A DNA stretch of 64,000 bases, from the NCBI RefSeq assembly GCF_010500845.1, contig NZ_JAAAMI010000002.1, forward strand, positions 248,001-312,000. The letters run 5' to 3'. The notes beneath the pieces were generated by a model that worked only from the letters and a program-made list of their open reading frames with translations, was not told where the DNA came from and did not search any database. The position numbers and the translations under genes were made by a program. Of the stretch, positions 45,078-55,719 are shown piece by piece. Source of the stretch: Flagellimonas sediminis (GTDB taxonomy: Bacteria > Bacteroidota > Bacteroidia > Flavobacteriales > Flavobacteriaceae). Within the stretch, counting starts at the first letter, position 1. Each line of letters begins with the position of its first letter.

Positions 45078-46304
45078 TTGGTAATAACCAATAAGCTTAA
45101 CGTTTTTAACGATCCAATTTACGGTTTTATTGGAACTCCAAACGAACTAATTTTTAGGCTGATATCCCATCCATATTTCCAAAGATTGCGGAGGATATCA
45201 CAAATGGGTATGTCTTACATGGTGTACCCAGGGGCTCACCATACCAGGTTCCACCACGCATTGGGAAGCATGCATTTGATGACCAAGGCCATTCAGGTTT
45301 TAAGGGTAAAGGAAGTGGAAATTACGCCAGAAGAAGAAAACGGGCTGCTTTGCGCCATTTTACTTCATGATATTGGTCACGGCCCTTTTTCACACGCTTT
45401 GGAAGGTTTTGTGGTGAAGGATTTGAGCCATGAAAAAATCTCCCTTCTATTTATGAAGGAGTTGAACGAGGAGTTCGGTGGACAGTTGGAAACTGCCATT
45501 TCCATATTTAAGGGAGATTATCCCAAACCTTTTTTGAACCAGTTGGTGTCAAGTCAATTGGACATGGACCGATTGGATTACCTGAAACGGGACAGTTTTT
45601 ATTCTGGCGTTACGGAAGGCAATATCAACTCCGAACGGTTAATTTCCATGCTGAATGTAGTGGGTGGCAATTTGGTGGTAGAAGAGAAAGGAATCTATGC
45701 CGTAGAAAAATTCCTAATGGCCCGAAGGTTTATGTATTGGCAAGTATACCTGCACAAAACAGGATTGGTGGCAGAGCAATTGTTGGTAAGGATCATGCAG
45801 CGTGCCCGATTGTTATTGGATCAAGGCGTTGAATTATCGGCAAGCAAACCGTTGCTGTTTTTCTTGAACCAAAATGGCGCTTTGACCTTTGATCAACAAA
45901 TTCTCAAAGCTTTTTCTGAGTTGGACGATGTAGATATCTTGAGCGCATTGAAAAGCTGGCGCAACCATGAAGATTTTGTGTTATCCAAAATGTGCGGAAT
46001 GCTTTTGGACCGGAGGCTATTGCATGTGAAGATAAAGGACCAACCCACAATGCCTCAAAAATTGAATCAAAAATTATTTGAGATCGTCCAAAAGTACGAT
46101 CTTTCAGAAGAAGAAGCCGCTAACTTTGTGTTTGAGGGGGAGATCTCTAACAAGGCCTATAACCAAAAACAGCAGGCCATTTACATTCTTAAAAAGAATG
46201 GTAGAATAACGGATGTGCTCAAGGAATCAGATCAACTTAGCCTGAAGGCACTTTCCAAAACGGTTACCAAATATTACAGCTGCTATCCAAAGGAAGCTGT
46301 TTAA
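45078..46304 (+). CDS. HD-domain phosphohydrolase
   Basis: 408 residues from the TTG at 45078 ([17 protein letters not shown]). A GTG at 45057 gives seven more residues but coincides with the last base of the -7 box, so it should not be on the mRNA. The HD domain has [11 protein letters not shown], the metal motif [15 protein letters not shown] and [13 protein letters not shown]. This matches the YedJ/SAMHD1-like group of dNTP or nucleotide phosphohydrolases; substrate unknown. The rest is helical. Divergent from porX, upstream of lpxD. Confidence 0.85.
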   Translation: MVITNKLNVFNDPIYGFIGTPNELIFRLISHPYFQRLRRISQMGMSYMVYPGAHHTRFHHALGSMHLMTKAIQVLRVKEVEITPEEENGLLCAILLHDIGHGPFSHALEGFVVKDLSHEKISLLFMKELNEEFGGQLETAISIFKGDYPKPFLNQLVSSQLDMDRLDYLKRDSFYSGVTEGNINSERLISMLNVVGGNLVVEEKGIYAVEKFLMARRFMYWQVYLHKTGLVAEQLLVRIMQRARLLLDQGVELSASKPLLFFLNQNGALTFDQQILKAFSELDDVDILSALKSWRNHEDFVLSKMCGMLLDRRLLHVKIKDQPTMPQKLNQKLFEIVQKYDLSEEEAANFVFEGEISNKAYNQKQQAIYILKKNGRITDVLKESDQLSLKALSKTVTKYYSCYPKEAV

Positions 46305-46314
46305 CAAATTTTGT

Positions 46315-46322
46315 TACTTTTG
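46315..46322 (+). promoter_or_regulatory. -7 box of the lipid A operon
   Basis: TACTTTTG ends 5 bases before the lpxD ATG at 46328, suggesting a leaderless transcript. It lies just after the HD gene stop. The -33 element is not obvious. Confidence 0.5.
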
Positions 46323-46327
46323 CACAA

Positions 46328-47365
46328 ATGAAATTCACAGCTACCCAAATTGCCGGAATATTAGAGGGGGAAATTGAGGGAAATCCTCAAATTGCTGTCC
46401 ATAAATTGTCTAAAATTGAAGAAGGCGAAAAAGGTTCTTTGACCTTTTTGGCCAACCCAAAATACACCGCATACATTTACTCCACCAAAGCTTCCATTAC
46501 CATTGTAAACAAGGACTTTGTTCCCGAACAGACCTTGAGTACCACTTTGATCAAAGTAGAAGATGCCTACAAGTCATTTTCCAAATTATTGGCCTATTAC
46601 AACCAAGTGAAAAACAATAAGATAGGTATTGAGAATCCCTCCTATATATCTGGAAGTGCCAGTTACGGCGAAGGGTTTTATTTGGGGGCTTTTTCTTATT
46701 TGGGAGAAAATGTGAAGATTGGTGACAATGTGAAGATATATCCCAATGTTTTCATTGGTGACAATGTCAGGATTGGAAATGATGTCATTGTTTTTGCCGG
46801 GGCCAAAATTTATTCGGAAACGGTTATCGGGAACAATTGCGTGATCCATGGCGGGGCCATTATTGGTGCTGACGGGTTTGGATTCACTCCCAATGCCAAT
46901 GGAGAATACAGCAAAGTACCCCAAACTGGAAACGTGATATTGGAAGATAATGTGGATGTTGGGGCGGGTACTACCATTGACCGCGCCACTTTAGGCTCTA
47001 CCATATTAAGAAAAGGAGTTAAGTTGGACAACCAGATCCAGATAGCCCACAATGTGGAAATCGGAGAACATACGGCCATTGCGGCGCAAACAGGAATTGC
47101 GGGTTCCACCAAGATTGGAAAAAATTGCCTTATCGGAGGTCAAGTAGGAATCGTAGGCCATATCACCATTGGGGATAGGGTCAGGATCCAGGCGCAATCC
47201 GGTATCGGTAGAAACATTAAAAGTGATGAAGTACTCCAGGGTTCTCCGGCCCTAAATTATGGGGACTTCAACAAATCGTACGTACATTTTAAAAATTTAC
47301 CCAAACTGGTAAATCAAATCTCCACCATACAAAAAAAGGTTGAAGGTGAACAAAATGAGCAATAA
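46328..47365 (+). CDS. lpxD: UDP-3-O-(acyl)glucosamine N-acyltransferase
   Basis: 345 residues. An N-terminal uridine-binding domain (1-100, [27 protein letters not shown]) and a left-handed beta helix of hexapeptide repeats (about 105-320, for example [20 protein letters not shown]). The catalytic His is in [17 protein letters not shown]. It adds the N-linked hydroxyacyl chain in lipid A synthesis. First gene of lpxD-lpxC/fabZ-lpxA-efp-lpxD2; its end overlaps the next gene. Confidence 0.93.
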   Translation: MKFTATQIAGILEGEIEGNPQIAVHKLSKIEEGEKGSLTFLANPKYTAYIYSTKASITIVNKDFVPEQTLSTTLIKVEDAYKSFSKLLAYYNQVKNNKIGIENPSYISGSASYGEGFYLGAFSYLGENVKIGDNVKIYPNVFIGDNVRIGNDVIVFAGAKIYSETVIGNNCVIHGGAIIGADGFGFTPNANGEYSKVPQTGNVILEDNVDVGAGTTIDRATLGSTILRKGVKLDNQIQIAHNVEIGEHTAIAAQTGIAGSTKIGKNCLIGGQVGIVGHITIGDRVRIQAQSGIGRNIKSDEVLQGSPALNYGDFNKSYVHFKNLPKLVNQISTIQKKVEGEQNEQ

Positions 47366-48758
47366 GCAACGCACCATTGAAAAGAAAGTGACACTACAAG
47401 GAGTAGGGTTGCACACAGGCGAAAACGTAACCATGAGCTTTTTGCCAGCGAAGGAAAATCACGGGTTTGCGTTTAAAAGGATAGATTTGGAAGGTGAACC
47501 CATCATTGAGGCCGATGCCAATTATGTGGTGAACACCCAACGAGGCACCAATCTTGAAAAAAACGGTGTTAAGATCCATACCTCCGAGCATGTCTTGGCT
47601 GCCTTGGTAGGACTTGAGATTGACAACGTTTTGATTGAATTGGATGCTCCCGAACCCCCGATCATGGATGGTTCCTCCAAGTATTTTGTAAAAGCTTTGG
47701 AAGAAGCTGGTATCGTGGAACAGGAACAAGAGCGTGAAGAATACGTTGTGAAAGATGTTATTTCCTATAAAGATGAAACCACCGGCAGTGAAATTACAGT
47801 AATTCCGGCCGATCACTACCAAGTGACCACGATGGTAGATTTTGGCACCAAAGTATTGGGGACCCAAAACGCCACTTTGGAAAAAATGTCAGACTTTAAG
47901 GAAGAAATTGCAGATGCGCGTACCTTCAGTTTTCTTCATGAACTGGAAATGTTATTGGAGCATGGACTGATTAAAGGAGGTGACCTGAACAATGCCATTG
48001 TATATGTGGACAAGGAAATTTCCGATTCTACCATGAAAAAATTGGAAAAGGCCTTCAACAAGAAAAAACTCTCCGTAAAACCAAACGGCATCCTGGATAA
48101 CCTTACCCTACATTATCCCAATGAGGCCGCACGTCACAAATTATTGGATGTGGTGGGGGATTTGGCCCTTGCAGGAACCCGAATCAGAGGGAAAGTGATT
48201 GCCAACAAACCGGGTCATTTCGTTAACACCCAATTTGCCAAAAAACTGTCCAAAATTGTCAAAATAGATAAAAGGAACAAAGTCCCAACCTATGATTTGA
48301 ACCAAACACCCTTGATGGATGTGACCCAAATCATGAAAATGTTGCCTCACAGGCCGCCTTTTTTGTTAGTGGATAAAATATTGGAGCTTTCGGATTCCCA
48401 CGTAGTTGGGGTAAAGAACGTGACCATGAACGAGCCTTTTTTTGTTGGGCACTTTCCTGGGGCTCCCGTAATGCCAGGGGTACTTCAGGTGGAAGCCATG
48501 GCACAAACCGGGGGTATCTTAGTGCTGAGCACAGTGCCTGATCCTGAAAATTATCTGACCTTCTTTATGAAGATCGACAATGTAAAGTTCAAGCAACAGG
48601 TAGTTCCTGGGGACACCCTGATTTTTAAATGTGATTTGATCTCTCCGATCCGAAGGGGAATCTGCCACATGCAAGCCTATGCCTACGCGAATGGAAGATT
48701 GGTATCCGAAGCGGAACTGATGGCACAGATCGTTAAAACAAAAAACACAGATTCTTAG
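47355..48758 (+). CDS. lpxC-fabZ: Bifunctional LpxC deacetylase / FabZ dehydratase
   Basis: 467 residues from the ATG at 47355, overlapping the lpxD stop by 11 bases. The LpxC part (1-300) has the zinc His in [19 protein letters not shown]-like [10 protein letters not shown] and [14 protein letters not shown]. The FabZ part (about 318-467) has [13 protein letters not shown] (catalytic His) and [20 protein letters not shown] (catalytic Glu). The fusion, typical of Bacteroidota, joins the committed lipid A step to the hydroxyacyl-ACP dehydratase that competes for its substrate. Confidence 0.96.
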   Translation: MSNKQRTIEKKVTLQGVGLHTGENVTMSFLPAKENHGFAFKRIDLEGEPIIEADANYVVNTQRGTNLEKNGVKIHTSEHVLAALVGLEIDNVLIELDAPEPPIMDGSSKYFVKALEEAGIVEQEQEREEYVVKDVISYKDETTGSEITVIPADHYQVTTMVDFGTKVLGTQNATLEKMSDFKEEIADARTFSFLHELEMLLEHGLIKGGDLNNAIVYVDKEISDSTMKKLEKAFNKKKLSVKPNGILDNLTLHYPNEAARHKLLDVVGDLALAGTRIRGKVIANKPGHFVNTQFAKKLSKIVKIDKRNKVPTYDLNQTPLMDVTQIMKMLPHRPPFLLVDKILELSDSHVVGVKNVTMNEPFFVGHFPGAPVMPGVLQVEAMAQTGGILVLSTVPDPENYLTFFMKIDNVKFKQQVVPGDTLIFKCDLISPIRRGICHMQAYAYANGRLVSEAELMAQIVKTKNTDS

Positions 48759-49544
48759 ATGAACCAACCCTTAGCATATGTTCACCCCGGGGCCAAAATT
48801 GCCAAAAATGTGGTCATAGAGCCTTTCGCAACCATCCATAACAACGTCACCATTGGTGAGGGAACATGGATCGGCTCCAATGTCACCATCATGGAAGGTG
48901 CTAGGATTGGCAAAAACTGTAATATTTTCCCGGGAGCGGTAATTTCAGCAATGCCCCAGGATCTAAAATATCAAGGAGAGGAAACAACTGTTCAAATTGG
49001 TGATAATACAACCATTAGAGAATGTGCCACCATAAACAAGGGCACCTCGGACCGAATGAAAACCGTCATAGGCAATAACTGTTTGATCATGGCTTATTGC
49101 CATGTGGCCCACGATTGTGTGGTGGGAGACGGTTGTATCTTTAGCAATAATTCCACTTTGGCAGGTCATGTTACCATTGGTTCCAATGTGGTGTTGGCAG
49201 GAATGGTTGCAGTACATCAATTTGTATCCATTGGCAACCATGCCTTTGTAACAGGTGGTTCCTTGGTAAGGAAAGATGTCCCTCCTTTTGTAAAGGCAGC
49301 AAGGGAGCCACTTTCCTATGTGGGCATCAACTCCATCGGATTAAGACGAAGAGGATTTGACGCGGAGAAGATTCGTGAAATACAAAACATTTACCGCATC
49401 CTGTATCAAAAAAACTATAACAATACACAAGCGGCGTCCATTATTGAAGCAGAAATGGAGGCTACCCCCGAGCGCGATGAGATTCTTCAATTCATCAGGG
49501 ATTCGCAAAGGGGCATCATGAAAGGCTATTTTAGTTCAAATTAA
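48759..49544 (+). CDS. lpxA: Acyl-ACP--UDP-N-acetylglucosamine O-acyltransferase
   Basis: 261 residues, hexapeptide-repeat trimer enzyme. YVHPGAKIAKNVVIEPFATI starts the beta helix; NCLIMAYCHVAHDCVVGDG holds the catalytic His. The C-terminal helical part (185-261) includes VGINSIGLRRRGFD, the usual LpxA tail. It performs the first acyl transfer of lipid A synthesis. It starts directly after the lpxC-fabZ stop. Confidence 0.95.
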   Translation: MNQPLAYVHPGAKIAKNVVIEPFATIHNNVTIGEGTWIGSNVTIMEGARIGKNCNIFPGAVISAMPQDLKYQGEETTVQIGDNTTIRECATINKGTSDRMKTVIGNNCLIMAYCHVAHDCVVGDGCIFSNNSTLAGHVTIGSNVVLAGMVAVHQFVSIGNHAFVTGGSLVRKDVPPFVKAAREPLSYVGINSIGLRRRGFDAEKIREIQNIYRILYQKNYNNTQAASIIEAEMEATPERDEILQFIRDSQRGIMKGYFSSN

Positions 49545-49548
49545 TTTT

Positions 49549-50115
49549 ATGGCAAATACTTCTGATATTAGAAAGGGGTTGTGCATCCGTTACAACCATG
49601 ATATCTACAAAATTGTAGAATTTCTTCATGTAAAACCTGGTAAAGGCCCGGCCTTTGTCCGCACCAAATTGAAAAGTGTAACAACCGGCAAGGTACTGGA
49701 CAACACTTTTTCCGCGGGACACAAAATAGAGGACGTACGTGTGGAAACACGCACCTATCAATACTTATATCCGGAAGGCGAAACCTTCCATTTTATGAAC
49801 ACGGAGGACTACAACCAAATCTCTTTACCAAAGGATTCCCTAGATGCACCAGAGTTGTTGAAAGAAGGAGAGGTTGTGACCATCATCTTCAACGCAGAGG
49901 ACAATAGTCCTTTGTCAGTAGAGATGCCTGCCAGTGTTATTTTGGAAGTGACCCATACTGAACCAGGGGTTAAGGGGAACACCGCTACCAACGCCACTAA
50001 GCCTGCTACTGTTGAAACAGGAGCGCGTATCAACGTACCACTTTTCATCAATGAAGGGGACAAGATCAAGATAGACACCGAAAAAGGCGCTTATCTGGAA
50101 AGAGCTAAAGAGTAG
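49549..50115 (+). CDS. efp: Translation elongation factor P
   Basis: 188 residues with three OB-like domains. The tip loop KPGKGPAFV carries Lys32, at the position modified by lysylation or rhamnosylation in other bacteria. LDNTFSAGHKIEDVRVETR and the C-terminal YLERAKE fit the family. EF-P relieves stalling at proline runs. It is located within the lipid A operon, 4 bases after lpxA and 3 bases before lpxD2. Confidence 0.95.
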   Translation: MANTSDIRKGLCIRYNHDIYKIVEFLHVKPGKGPAFVRTKLKSVTTGKVLDNTFSAGHKIEDVRVETRTYQYLYPEGETFHFMNTEDYNQISLPKDSLDAPELLKEGEVVTIIFNAEDNSPLSVEMPASVILEVTHTEPGVKGNTATNATKPATVETGARINVPLFINEGDKIKIDTEKGAYLERAKE

Positions 50116-50118
50116 GGG

Positions 50119-51054
50119 ATGAAATTTCCGAAAGTCCACACTTTAAAGGAAATTGCGGAACTAATCGGTTCCACCTTTGTTGGAGAGGAAACGTTTCCCG
50201 TGTATGGCTTGAATGAGATCCATGTGGTGGAAGCAGGTGATATCGTGTTTGTGGATCACCCCAAATATTACGATAAAGCTTTGCAGTCCAAGGCTACCAT
50301 TGTCTTGATCAACAAAGAAGTGGAATGTCCCGAGGGCAAGGCATTGCTTATTTCTGACGATCCGTTTCGGGATTTCAATAAATTGACCCGTCATTTCAAT
50401 CCTTTCGTTAGTGCCAAGAGTGCAATTTCCAGTACAGCTGAAATAGGAGAGGGGACCATTATTCAGCCAGGTACCTTTGTGGGTAACCACGTGAGGATTG
50501 GCAAGAATTGCGTCATACATCCCAATGTCACTATTTATGACGGTTGTATCATCGGCGATAATGTAACCATTCACGCCAACACCGTATTGGGAGCCGATGC
50601 CTTTTACTATAAAAATAGGCCTACAGGTTTTGATAAATTGGTATCAGGAGGAACGGTGATCATTGAAAACAATGTGGATATTGGAGCTTCTTGTACAATT
50701 GACCGAGGTGTAACGGCAGCTACCACCATCAAGGAAGGTTCCAAACTGGACAACCAAATCCAAGTGGGACACGATACAATTATTGGCAAAAAATGTTTGA
50801 TTGCTTCCCATACCGGTATTGCCGGTTGTGTGATAATTGAGGATGAAGTCACCCTTTGGGGACAGGTAGGGATAACCAGTGGCATAACAATTGGTAAAAA
50901 AGCTATTGTTTTGGCCCAATCAGGAATTTCAAAATCCCTTGAAGGTGGAAAAACCTATTTTGGAAGTCCCGCTGAAGAATCCCGTGAAAAGCTCAAACAA
51001 ATGGCATCGGTCAAGCAGATTCCTGTAATCCTGCAAAAACTGAAAAAGAATTAA
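50119..51054 (+). CDS. Second LpxD-like N-acyltransferase
   Basis: 311 residues, paralog of the gene at 46328. N-terminal domain (1-100, TLKEIAELIGSTFVGE, IVFVDHPKYYDKA), then hexapeptide repeats (about 105-275) and a short helical tail. The catalytic region is present as QVGHDTIIGKKCLIASHTGIAG (His in VGHD). It lies at the end of the lipid A operon and begins 3 bases after efp. A different acyl chain or sugar substrate is likely, but not readable from sequence. Confidence 0.88.
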   Translation: MKFPKVHTLKEIAELIGSTFVGEETFPVYGLNEIHVVEAGDIVFVDHPKYYDKALQSKATIVLINKEVECPEGKALLISDDPFRDFNKLTRHFNPFVSAKSAISSTAEIGEGTIIQPGTFVGNHVRIGKNCVIHPNVTIYDGCIIGDNVTIHANTVLGADAFYYKNRPTGFDKLVSGGTVIIENNVDIGASCTIDRGVTAATTIKEGSKLDNQIQVGHDTIIGKKCLIASHTGIAGCVIIEDEVTLWGQVGITSGITIGKKAIVLAQSGISKSLEGGKTYFGSPAEESREKLKQMASVKQIPVILQKLKKN

Positions 51055-51085
51055 AAAATCAATAGATAAAAACTTTAGTAAACCA

Positions 51086-51093
51086 TATTTTTG
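51086..51093 (+). promoter_or_regulatory. -7 box of sucD
   Basis: TATTTTTG, exact TAnnTTTG, 21 bases before the sucD ATG; a clear TTG upstream is missing. Confidence 0.5.
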
Positions 51094-51114
51094 CACCTAT
51101 ATTAAGTTAAACCT

Positions 51115-51987
51115 ATGAGCGTCTTAGTAAACAAAGATTCAAAAATAATTGTACAAGGATTTACCGGTAGTGAAGGAACCTTCCACGCCGAGCAAATGAT
51201 TGAATACGGAACCAATGTGGTGGGTGGCGTAACTCCCGGAAAAGGTGGTCAAAAGCACTTGGGCAAACCAGTTTTCGACACTGTGGAGGATGCCGTGAAA
51301 GCCGTTGGTGCCGACACCACGATTATTTTTGTTCCGCCTGCGTTTGCCGCAGATGCCATTATGGAAGCTGCCAGTGCAGGTATCAAGGTGATTATTACCA
51401 TCACTGAAGGTATCCCAGTGGCGGATATGGTAAAAGCTTACGATTACATTCAAGATAAGGACTGTACTTTGATCGGCCCCAACTGCCCAGGTGTCATTAC
51501 CCCGGGAGAAGCTAAAGTTGGTATCATGCCAGGTTTCGTTTTCAAAAAAGGAAAAGTAGGTATTGTTTCCAAATCGGGAACACTAACTTACGAAGCTGCT
51601 GATCAAGTTGTGCGTCAAGGATTGGGAATTACTACTGCCATTGGAATCGGTGGGGATCCTATCATCGGAACCACAACCAAAAAAGCGGTGGAACTGTTGA
51701 TCAATGATCCAGAAACAGAATGTGTGGTGATGATCGGGGAAATCGGTGGACAATTGGAAGCCGAAGCAGCCAGATGGTACAAAGCAAGCGGAAGTAAAAA
51801 GCCGATTGTAGGGTTCATCGCTGGAGAAACTGCACCTGCAGGTCGTACCATGGGTCACGCCGGAGCTATTGTAGGTGGTAGCGACGATACCGCCCAAGCC
51901 AAGAAAAGAATCATGCGCGAATGTGGTATCCACGTAGTGGATTCCCCAGCTGAAATTGGCGCCAAAGTAAAAGAAGTGGTTGGCTAA
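51115..51987 (+). CDS. sucD: Succinate--CoA ligase subunit alpha
   Basis: 290 residues. CoA-binding Rossmann domain (1-130, [28 protein letters not shown]) and ligase domain with the phosphorylated His248 in GHAGAIVGG. Forms a heterotetramer with SucB-type SucC (not in window) and makes ATP or GTP from succinyl-CoA in the TCA cycle. Its own -7 box and terminator indicate a single-gene transcript. Confidence 0.95.
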   Translation: MSVLVNKDSKIIVQGFTGSEGTFHAEQMIEYGTNVVGGVTPGKGGQKHLGKPVFDTVEDAVKAVGADTTIIFVPPAFAADAIMEAASAGIKVIITITEGIPVADMVKAYDYIQDKDCTLIGPNCPGVITPGEAKVGIMPGFVFKKGKVGIVSKSGTLTYEAADQVVRQGLGITTAIGIGGDPIIGTTTKKAVELLINDPETECVVMIGEIGGQLEAEAARWYKASGSKKPIVGFIAGETAPAGRTMGHAGAIVGGSDDTAQAKKRIMRECGIHVVDSPAEIGAKVKEVVG

Positions 51988-52007
51988 CCGACCGTTAAAT
52001 CTATTCT

Positions 52008-52036
52008 AAATCCCGTTTTTTAGCGGGATTTTTTTT
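52008..52036 (+). terminator. Terminator of sucD
   Basis: AAATCCCG (52008-52015) and CGGGATTT (52024-52031), 8-base loop, then T-run to 52036; 20 bases after the stop. Confidence 0.9.
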
Positions 52037-52058
52037 CGTCTAAACCTAAAACAACAAC

Positions 52059-52066
52059 TATATTTG
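52059..52066 (+). promoter_or_regulatory. -7 box of fabG
   Basis: TATATTTG, 29 bases before the fabG ATG; located just after the sucD terminator. No clear -33 TTG. Confidence 0.5.
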
Positions 52067-52095
52067 GTGGATAACCATTCAAACACAATCATCTT

Positions 52096-52845
52096 ATGAA
52101 ACTTTTGGAAGGGAAAAATGTAATCATTACAGGAGCAAGTCGTGGAATCGGAAAAGGGATTGCCGAAGTATTTGGAAAACACGGGGCCAATGTGGCCTTT
52201 ACCTATAGTTCCAGCGAAGCACCAGCTTTGGAACTGGAAAAAGAACTGACCGGAATGGGTGTGAAAGCCAAAGCCTACAAGAGCAATGCAGCCAGTTATG
52301 CAGATTCAGAAACACTTGTGGCCCAGGTTCTGGAAGATTTTGACGGTCGTATCGATGTGTTGATCAACAATGCAGGCATTACCAAGGACAATCTTTTAAT
52401 GCGTATGGGTGAAGAGGATTTTGATTCAGTGATCGAAATCAACCTGAAATCCGTTTTTAACATGACCAAAGCAGTGCAGCGTACCATGCTGAAGCAGCGC
52501 AAAGGTTCCATCATCAATATGAGTAGTGTAGTTGGTGTAAAAGGAAATGCCGGACAGACCAACTATGCCGCTTCAAAGGCCGGTATGATCGGTTTTACCA
52601 AATCAGTGGCCCTGGAATTGGGATCAAGGAACATCCGTTGTAATGCCATAGCCCCAGGTTTCATTGAAACCGAAATGACCGATAAATTGGATGAGAAAAC
52701 CGTACAAGGTTGGAGGGATGCCATTCCGTTGAAGCGTGGTGGATCTCCAGAAGATGTGGCAAACGCCTGTTTGTTCTTGGCTTCTGACCTTTCTGATTAT
52801 GTTACCGGCCAGGTGTTGAACGTGGATGGTGGCATGCTAACATAG
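52096..52845 (+). CDS. fabG: 3-oxoacyl-[acyl-carrier-protein] reductase
   Basis: 249 residues, classical short-chain dehydrogenase. NADP motif TGASRGIG (12-19), NNAG (91-94), catalytic Ser144, Tyr157 and Lys161 (YAASK), and the C-terminal GQVLNVDGGM. FabG reduces 3-ketoacyl-ACP in fatty acid synthesis; close SDR relatives can have other substrates, but this sequence fits FabG well. Followed after 5 bases by the VWA protein gene. Confidence 0.92.
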   Translation: MKLLEGKNVIITGASRGIGKGIAEVFGKHGANVAFTYSSSEAPALELEKELTGMGVKAKAYKSNAASYADSETLVAQVLEDFDGRIDVLINNAGITKDNLLMRMGEEDFDSVIEINLKSVFNMTKAVQRTMLKQRKGSIINMSSVVGVKGNAGQTNYAASKAGMIGFTKSVALELGSRNIRCNAIAPGFIETEMTDKLDEKTVQGWRDAIPLKRGGSPEDVANACLFLASDLSDYVTGQVLNVDGGMLT

Positions 52846-52850
52846 AATGG

Positions 52851-54881
52851 ATGGAATTGAGCATGGTACTCCTTATTGTTCTTGCAGCGGTTGCCGCGCT
52901 CATTCTAGTTTTTTATCAATACTTCTATAAAAATCCCCGCAAGGATAATTTAAAATTCATATTGGCCGCAATGAGGTTCCTGACCTTATTTTGTGGCCTT
53001 TTGCTTTTGCTCAATCCAGAGTTTACCAACAACGACTATTATTTGGAAAAGACCAATTTGGTTTTGTTGCTGGACGATTCTTCCTCTATGGATGAAGGCG
53101 CCTCAAAAGACAAACTTGCCGCAGTAGTGGACCAGATTCGTTCAAATTCACAACTGAACGATCGGTTTATCATGCATCAATATGCTTTTGGTTCCAATTT
53201 GGGGGCAACGGATTCCATTCGATTTGATCAAAACAACACCGATATTGCGAATGCCCTTTCCACTGTAGATCAAATCTTCCTGAACGGTACAAATGCCGTG
53301 GTTCTTTTTTCGGACGGGAATCAGACATTAGGTCGTGATTACGAATACCTCAATCTGAACCATCTGACCATAAACCCTGTTGTGGTTGGAGACACTACCC
53401 AGTATGAAGATTTGGCGGTTGGTTTGATCAATGTGAACAAATATGCCTTCTTAAAAAATAAGTTCCCTGTAGAAACCACCATTCTTTATCGAGGAACTAG
53501 GCCAGTTTCCAGCACGGTATCCATTTCCATAAATGGAAAAAGAGTTCATCAGGAGCAAATCAACTTAAATGCAATAAAAAACAGCCAGACCATAAGTACC
53601 CTTATTGAAGCTGAAAGTGTGGGCGTCAAGACGATTAAAATTGAGGTGGGCCCTATAGAAAATGAAAGAAACACCACAAACAATAGCAAGGAATCGGCCA
53701 TTGAGATCATTGACGAACAGACCAATGTGGTGATTGTTTCCGATATCCTGCATCCGGACATTGGGGCGCTCAAAAAATCCATAGAAGCCAATGAGCAACG
53801 GTCCGTTTCTGTTATAAAACCAAGTGGAGATAAAAGGGATTTGGAAGATGCGGACATTTTGATCCTGTACCAACCCTCTAGGAGTTTCAGGGAAGTATAC
53901 ACACATCTTCAAAAAACCGGAATCAATTATTTGACCATAACAGGAAGCAAAACGGATTGGAATTTTCTAAACCTGGCACAGGGCAGTTTTACCAAGGATA
54001 ACAACAATCAAACGGAAGATATCCTGCCGGTTTTGAACAATGCCTTTGGCATTTTCAATTTGGGCGATTTTGCGGTGGAAGGATTTCCGCCGCTAATCGG
54101 AAGTCTGGGGGACATAACCATTTTAAAGGAATCATCTCCGATCATGTTCCAGCAGATTAGAGGGGTTGACCTAGATAAACCTTTGTTCACCATCATCACG
54201 GAGGGCAAACAAAGGGAAGCGGCCCTGTTTGGGGAAAATATATGGAGGTGGCGGGCCCAGGCTTATCGCAATGATCAAAGTTTCCATAAGTTTGATACGT
54301 TTATGGGGAATCTTATGGTCTATTTGGGTTCCAACAATCAAAGGAGTAGGCTGGAACTGGATTATTCCCTAGTTTTCGAAAATGCAGGTCTGGCCAAAAT
54401 TAGGGCGTCCTTTTTTGATGAAAGCTACCAGTTCGATTCCAATGCACGGATTACTATCAAGGTAGAAGGAAAAGAAAATCAGATGGTTAGAGATGCACCT
54501 TTGCTACTGAAAGGATCTTATTTTGAAGTGGATCTAAGCGATTTGGAAGCTGGAGAATATAATTTTACCGTAATCGTTTCCGGTGAAAATTATAGTCGTA
54601 CCGGTAGTTTCAAGATTTTAGATTTCAATCCAGAGAAACAACTATCCTCGGCAAACCATGAAAAGTTGCGGCGCTTGGCCCAAAAGAACCAAGGCACATT
54701 ATACTATTTGAACCAAGTCGACTCCCTAATTCTTGACTTAGCCAATTCACAACAATTCTTGCCCGTCCAAAAGAGCAGACAGAATGTTGTATCTTTAATA
54801 GATTTCCGTATTTTACTTGGACTGATGGCCTTTACCTTGGCTTTGGAGTGGTTCATCAGAAAATACAACGGATTAAACTAA
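52851..54881 (+). CDS. VWA-domain membrane protein
   Basis: 676 residues. Two N-terminal membrane segments (5-22 and 42-56) and one at the C terminus (about 648-668). The VWA-like domain begins at 70 with a MIDAS-type DDSSSM (Asp75, Ser77, Ser79). The large middle part is beta-rich, and GENIWRWRA near residue 463 is a motif I recognise from predicted membrane proteins of this type in Bacteroidota. Most of it should face the periplasm. Function unknown, perhaps an envelope scaffold. Confidence 0.8.
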   Translation: MELSMVLLIVLAAVAALILVFYQYFYKNPRKDNLKFILAAMRFLTLFCGLLLLLNPEFTNNDYYLEKTNLVLLLDDSSSMDEGASKDKLAAVVDQIRSNSQLNDRFIMHQYAFGSNLGATDSIRFDQNNTDIANALSTVDQIFLNGTNAVVLFSDGNQTLGRDYEYLNLNHLTINPVVVGDTTQYEDLAVGLINVNKYAFLKNKFPVETTILYRGTRPVSSTVSISINGKRVHQEQINLNAIKNSQTISTLIEAESVGVKTIKIEVGPIENERNTTNNSKESAIEIIDEQTNVVIVSDILHPDIGALKKSIEANEQRSVSVIKPSGDKRDLEDADILILYQPSRSFREVYTHLQKTGINYLTITGSKTDWNFLNLAQGSFTKDNNNQTEDILPVLNNAFGIFNLGDFAVEGFPPLIGSLGDITILKESSPIMFQQIRGVDLDKPLFTIITEGKQREAALFGENIWRWRAQAYRNDQSFHKFDTFMGNLMVYLGSNNQRSRLELDYSLVFENAGLAKIRASFFDESYQFDSNARITIKVEGKENQMVRDAPLLLKGSYFEVDLSDLEAGEYNFTVIVSGENYSRTGSFKILDFNPEKQLSSANHEKLRRLAQKNQGTLYYLNQVDSLILDLANSQQFLPVQKSRQNVVSLIDFRILLGLMAFTLALEWFIRKYNGLN

Positions 54882-54892
54882 ACAACATATAC

Positions 54893-55708
54893 ATGGATAA
54901 GTTACCCAAGATTGCATTACCTGCCATTGCAGGCATCATTTTTTTGATCATTATCATTTCTAAATCAGCAATTACCATAGGTTCTGGAGAGGCGGGGGTA
55001 CTCTACAGGACCTTTGGGGATGGTGTGGTTACCAATGAACCTCCCTTAGGGGAAGGGTTTCATTTGGTAGCTCCATGGAACAAAGTTTTCATATATGAGG
55101 TGCGTCAACAAGAAGTTTTTGAAAAAATGAAGGTACTGTCTTCCAACGGATTGGATATTCAATTGGATGCCTCTGCATGGTTTCAACCCAAATATGAGTT
55201 CTTGGGGAAATTACATCAGGAAAAAAGTGAGCAATACAAAGATAGGATATTGCTTCCAGCCATCCGTTCCGCAGCGAGAAGTGTGGTTGGTAGGTATACC
55301 CCGGAACAGCTGTACTCCAGCAAAAGGGATGCCATTCAGAATGAAATTTTTGAAGAAACAAAAAACATTGTTGATGGGCAGTACATCCAATTAAACGAGA
55401 TTTTGGTACGCGATGTTACATTGCCGAACACTATAAAAGAGGCCATTGAGAGAAAACTGAAGCAAGAACAGGAATCCTTGGAATACGAATTTAGACTGGT
55501 TACCGCGCAAAAAGAAGCGGAGAAAGTTCGGATTGAAGCCCAAGGTAAGGCAGATGCCAACAGGATTTTGAGTGCCTCCTTGACCGATAAAATCCTTCAG
55601 GACAAGGGAATTGAAGCTACTCTTATGTTGGCCCAGTCCCCAAATACCAAGGTGGTCGTAGTGGGATCCGGGAATGATGGGTTGCCCCTTATTTTGGGAA
55701 ATAACTAA
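54893..55708 (+). CDS. Prohibitin/SPFH-domain membrane protein
   Basis: 271 residues from the ATG at 54893, 11 bases after the VWA gene. One N-terminal membrane anchor (8-25), then the SPFH domain (GSGEAGVLYRTFG, EGFHLVAPWNKVFIYEVR, LDIQLDASAWFQ) and a C-terminal coiled coil (RKLKQEQESLEYEF.. AEKVRIEAQGKADA). Prohibitin-like proteins form large ring scaffolds in the membrane and often hold proteases such as FtsH. Role here is inferred from family. Confidence 0.9.
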   Translation: MDKLPKIALPAIAGIIFLIIIISKSAITIGSGEAGVLYRTFGDGVVTNEPPLGEGFHLVAPWNKVFIYEVRQQEVFEKMKVLSSNGLDIQLDASAWFQPKYEFLGKLHQEKSEQYKDRILLPAIRSAARSVVGRYTPEQLYSSKRDAIQNEIFEETKNIVDGQYIQLNEILVRDVTLPNTIKEAIERKLKQEQESLEYEFRLVTAQKEAEKVRIEAQGKADANRILSASLTDKILQDKGIEATLMLAQSPNTKVVVVGSGNDGLPLILGNN

Positions 55709-55719
55709 ATAACCCTTTT

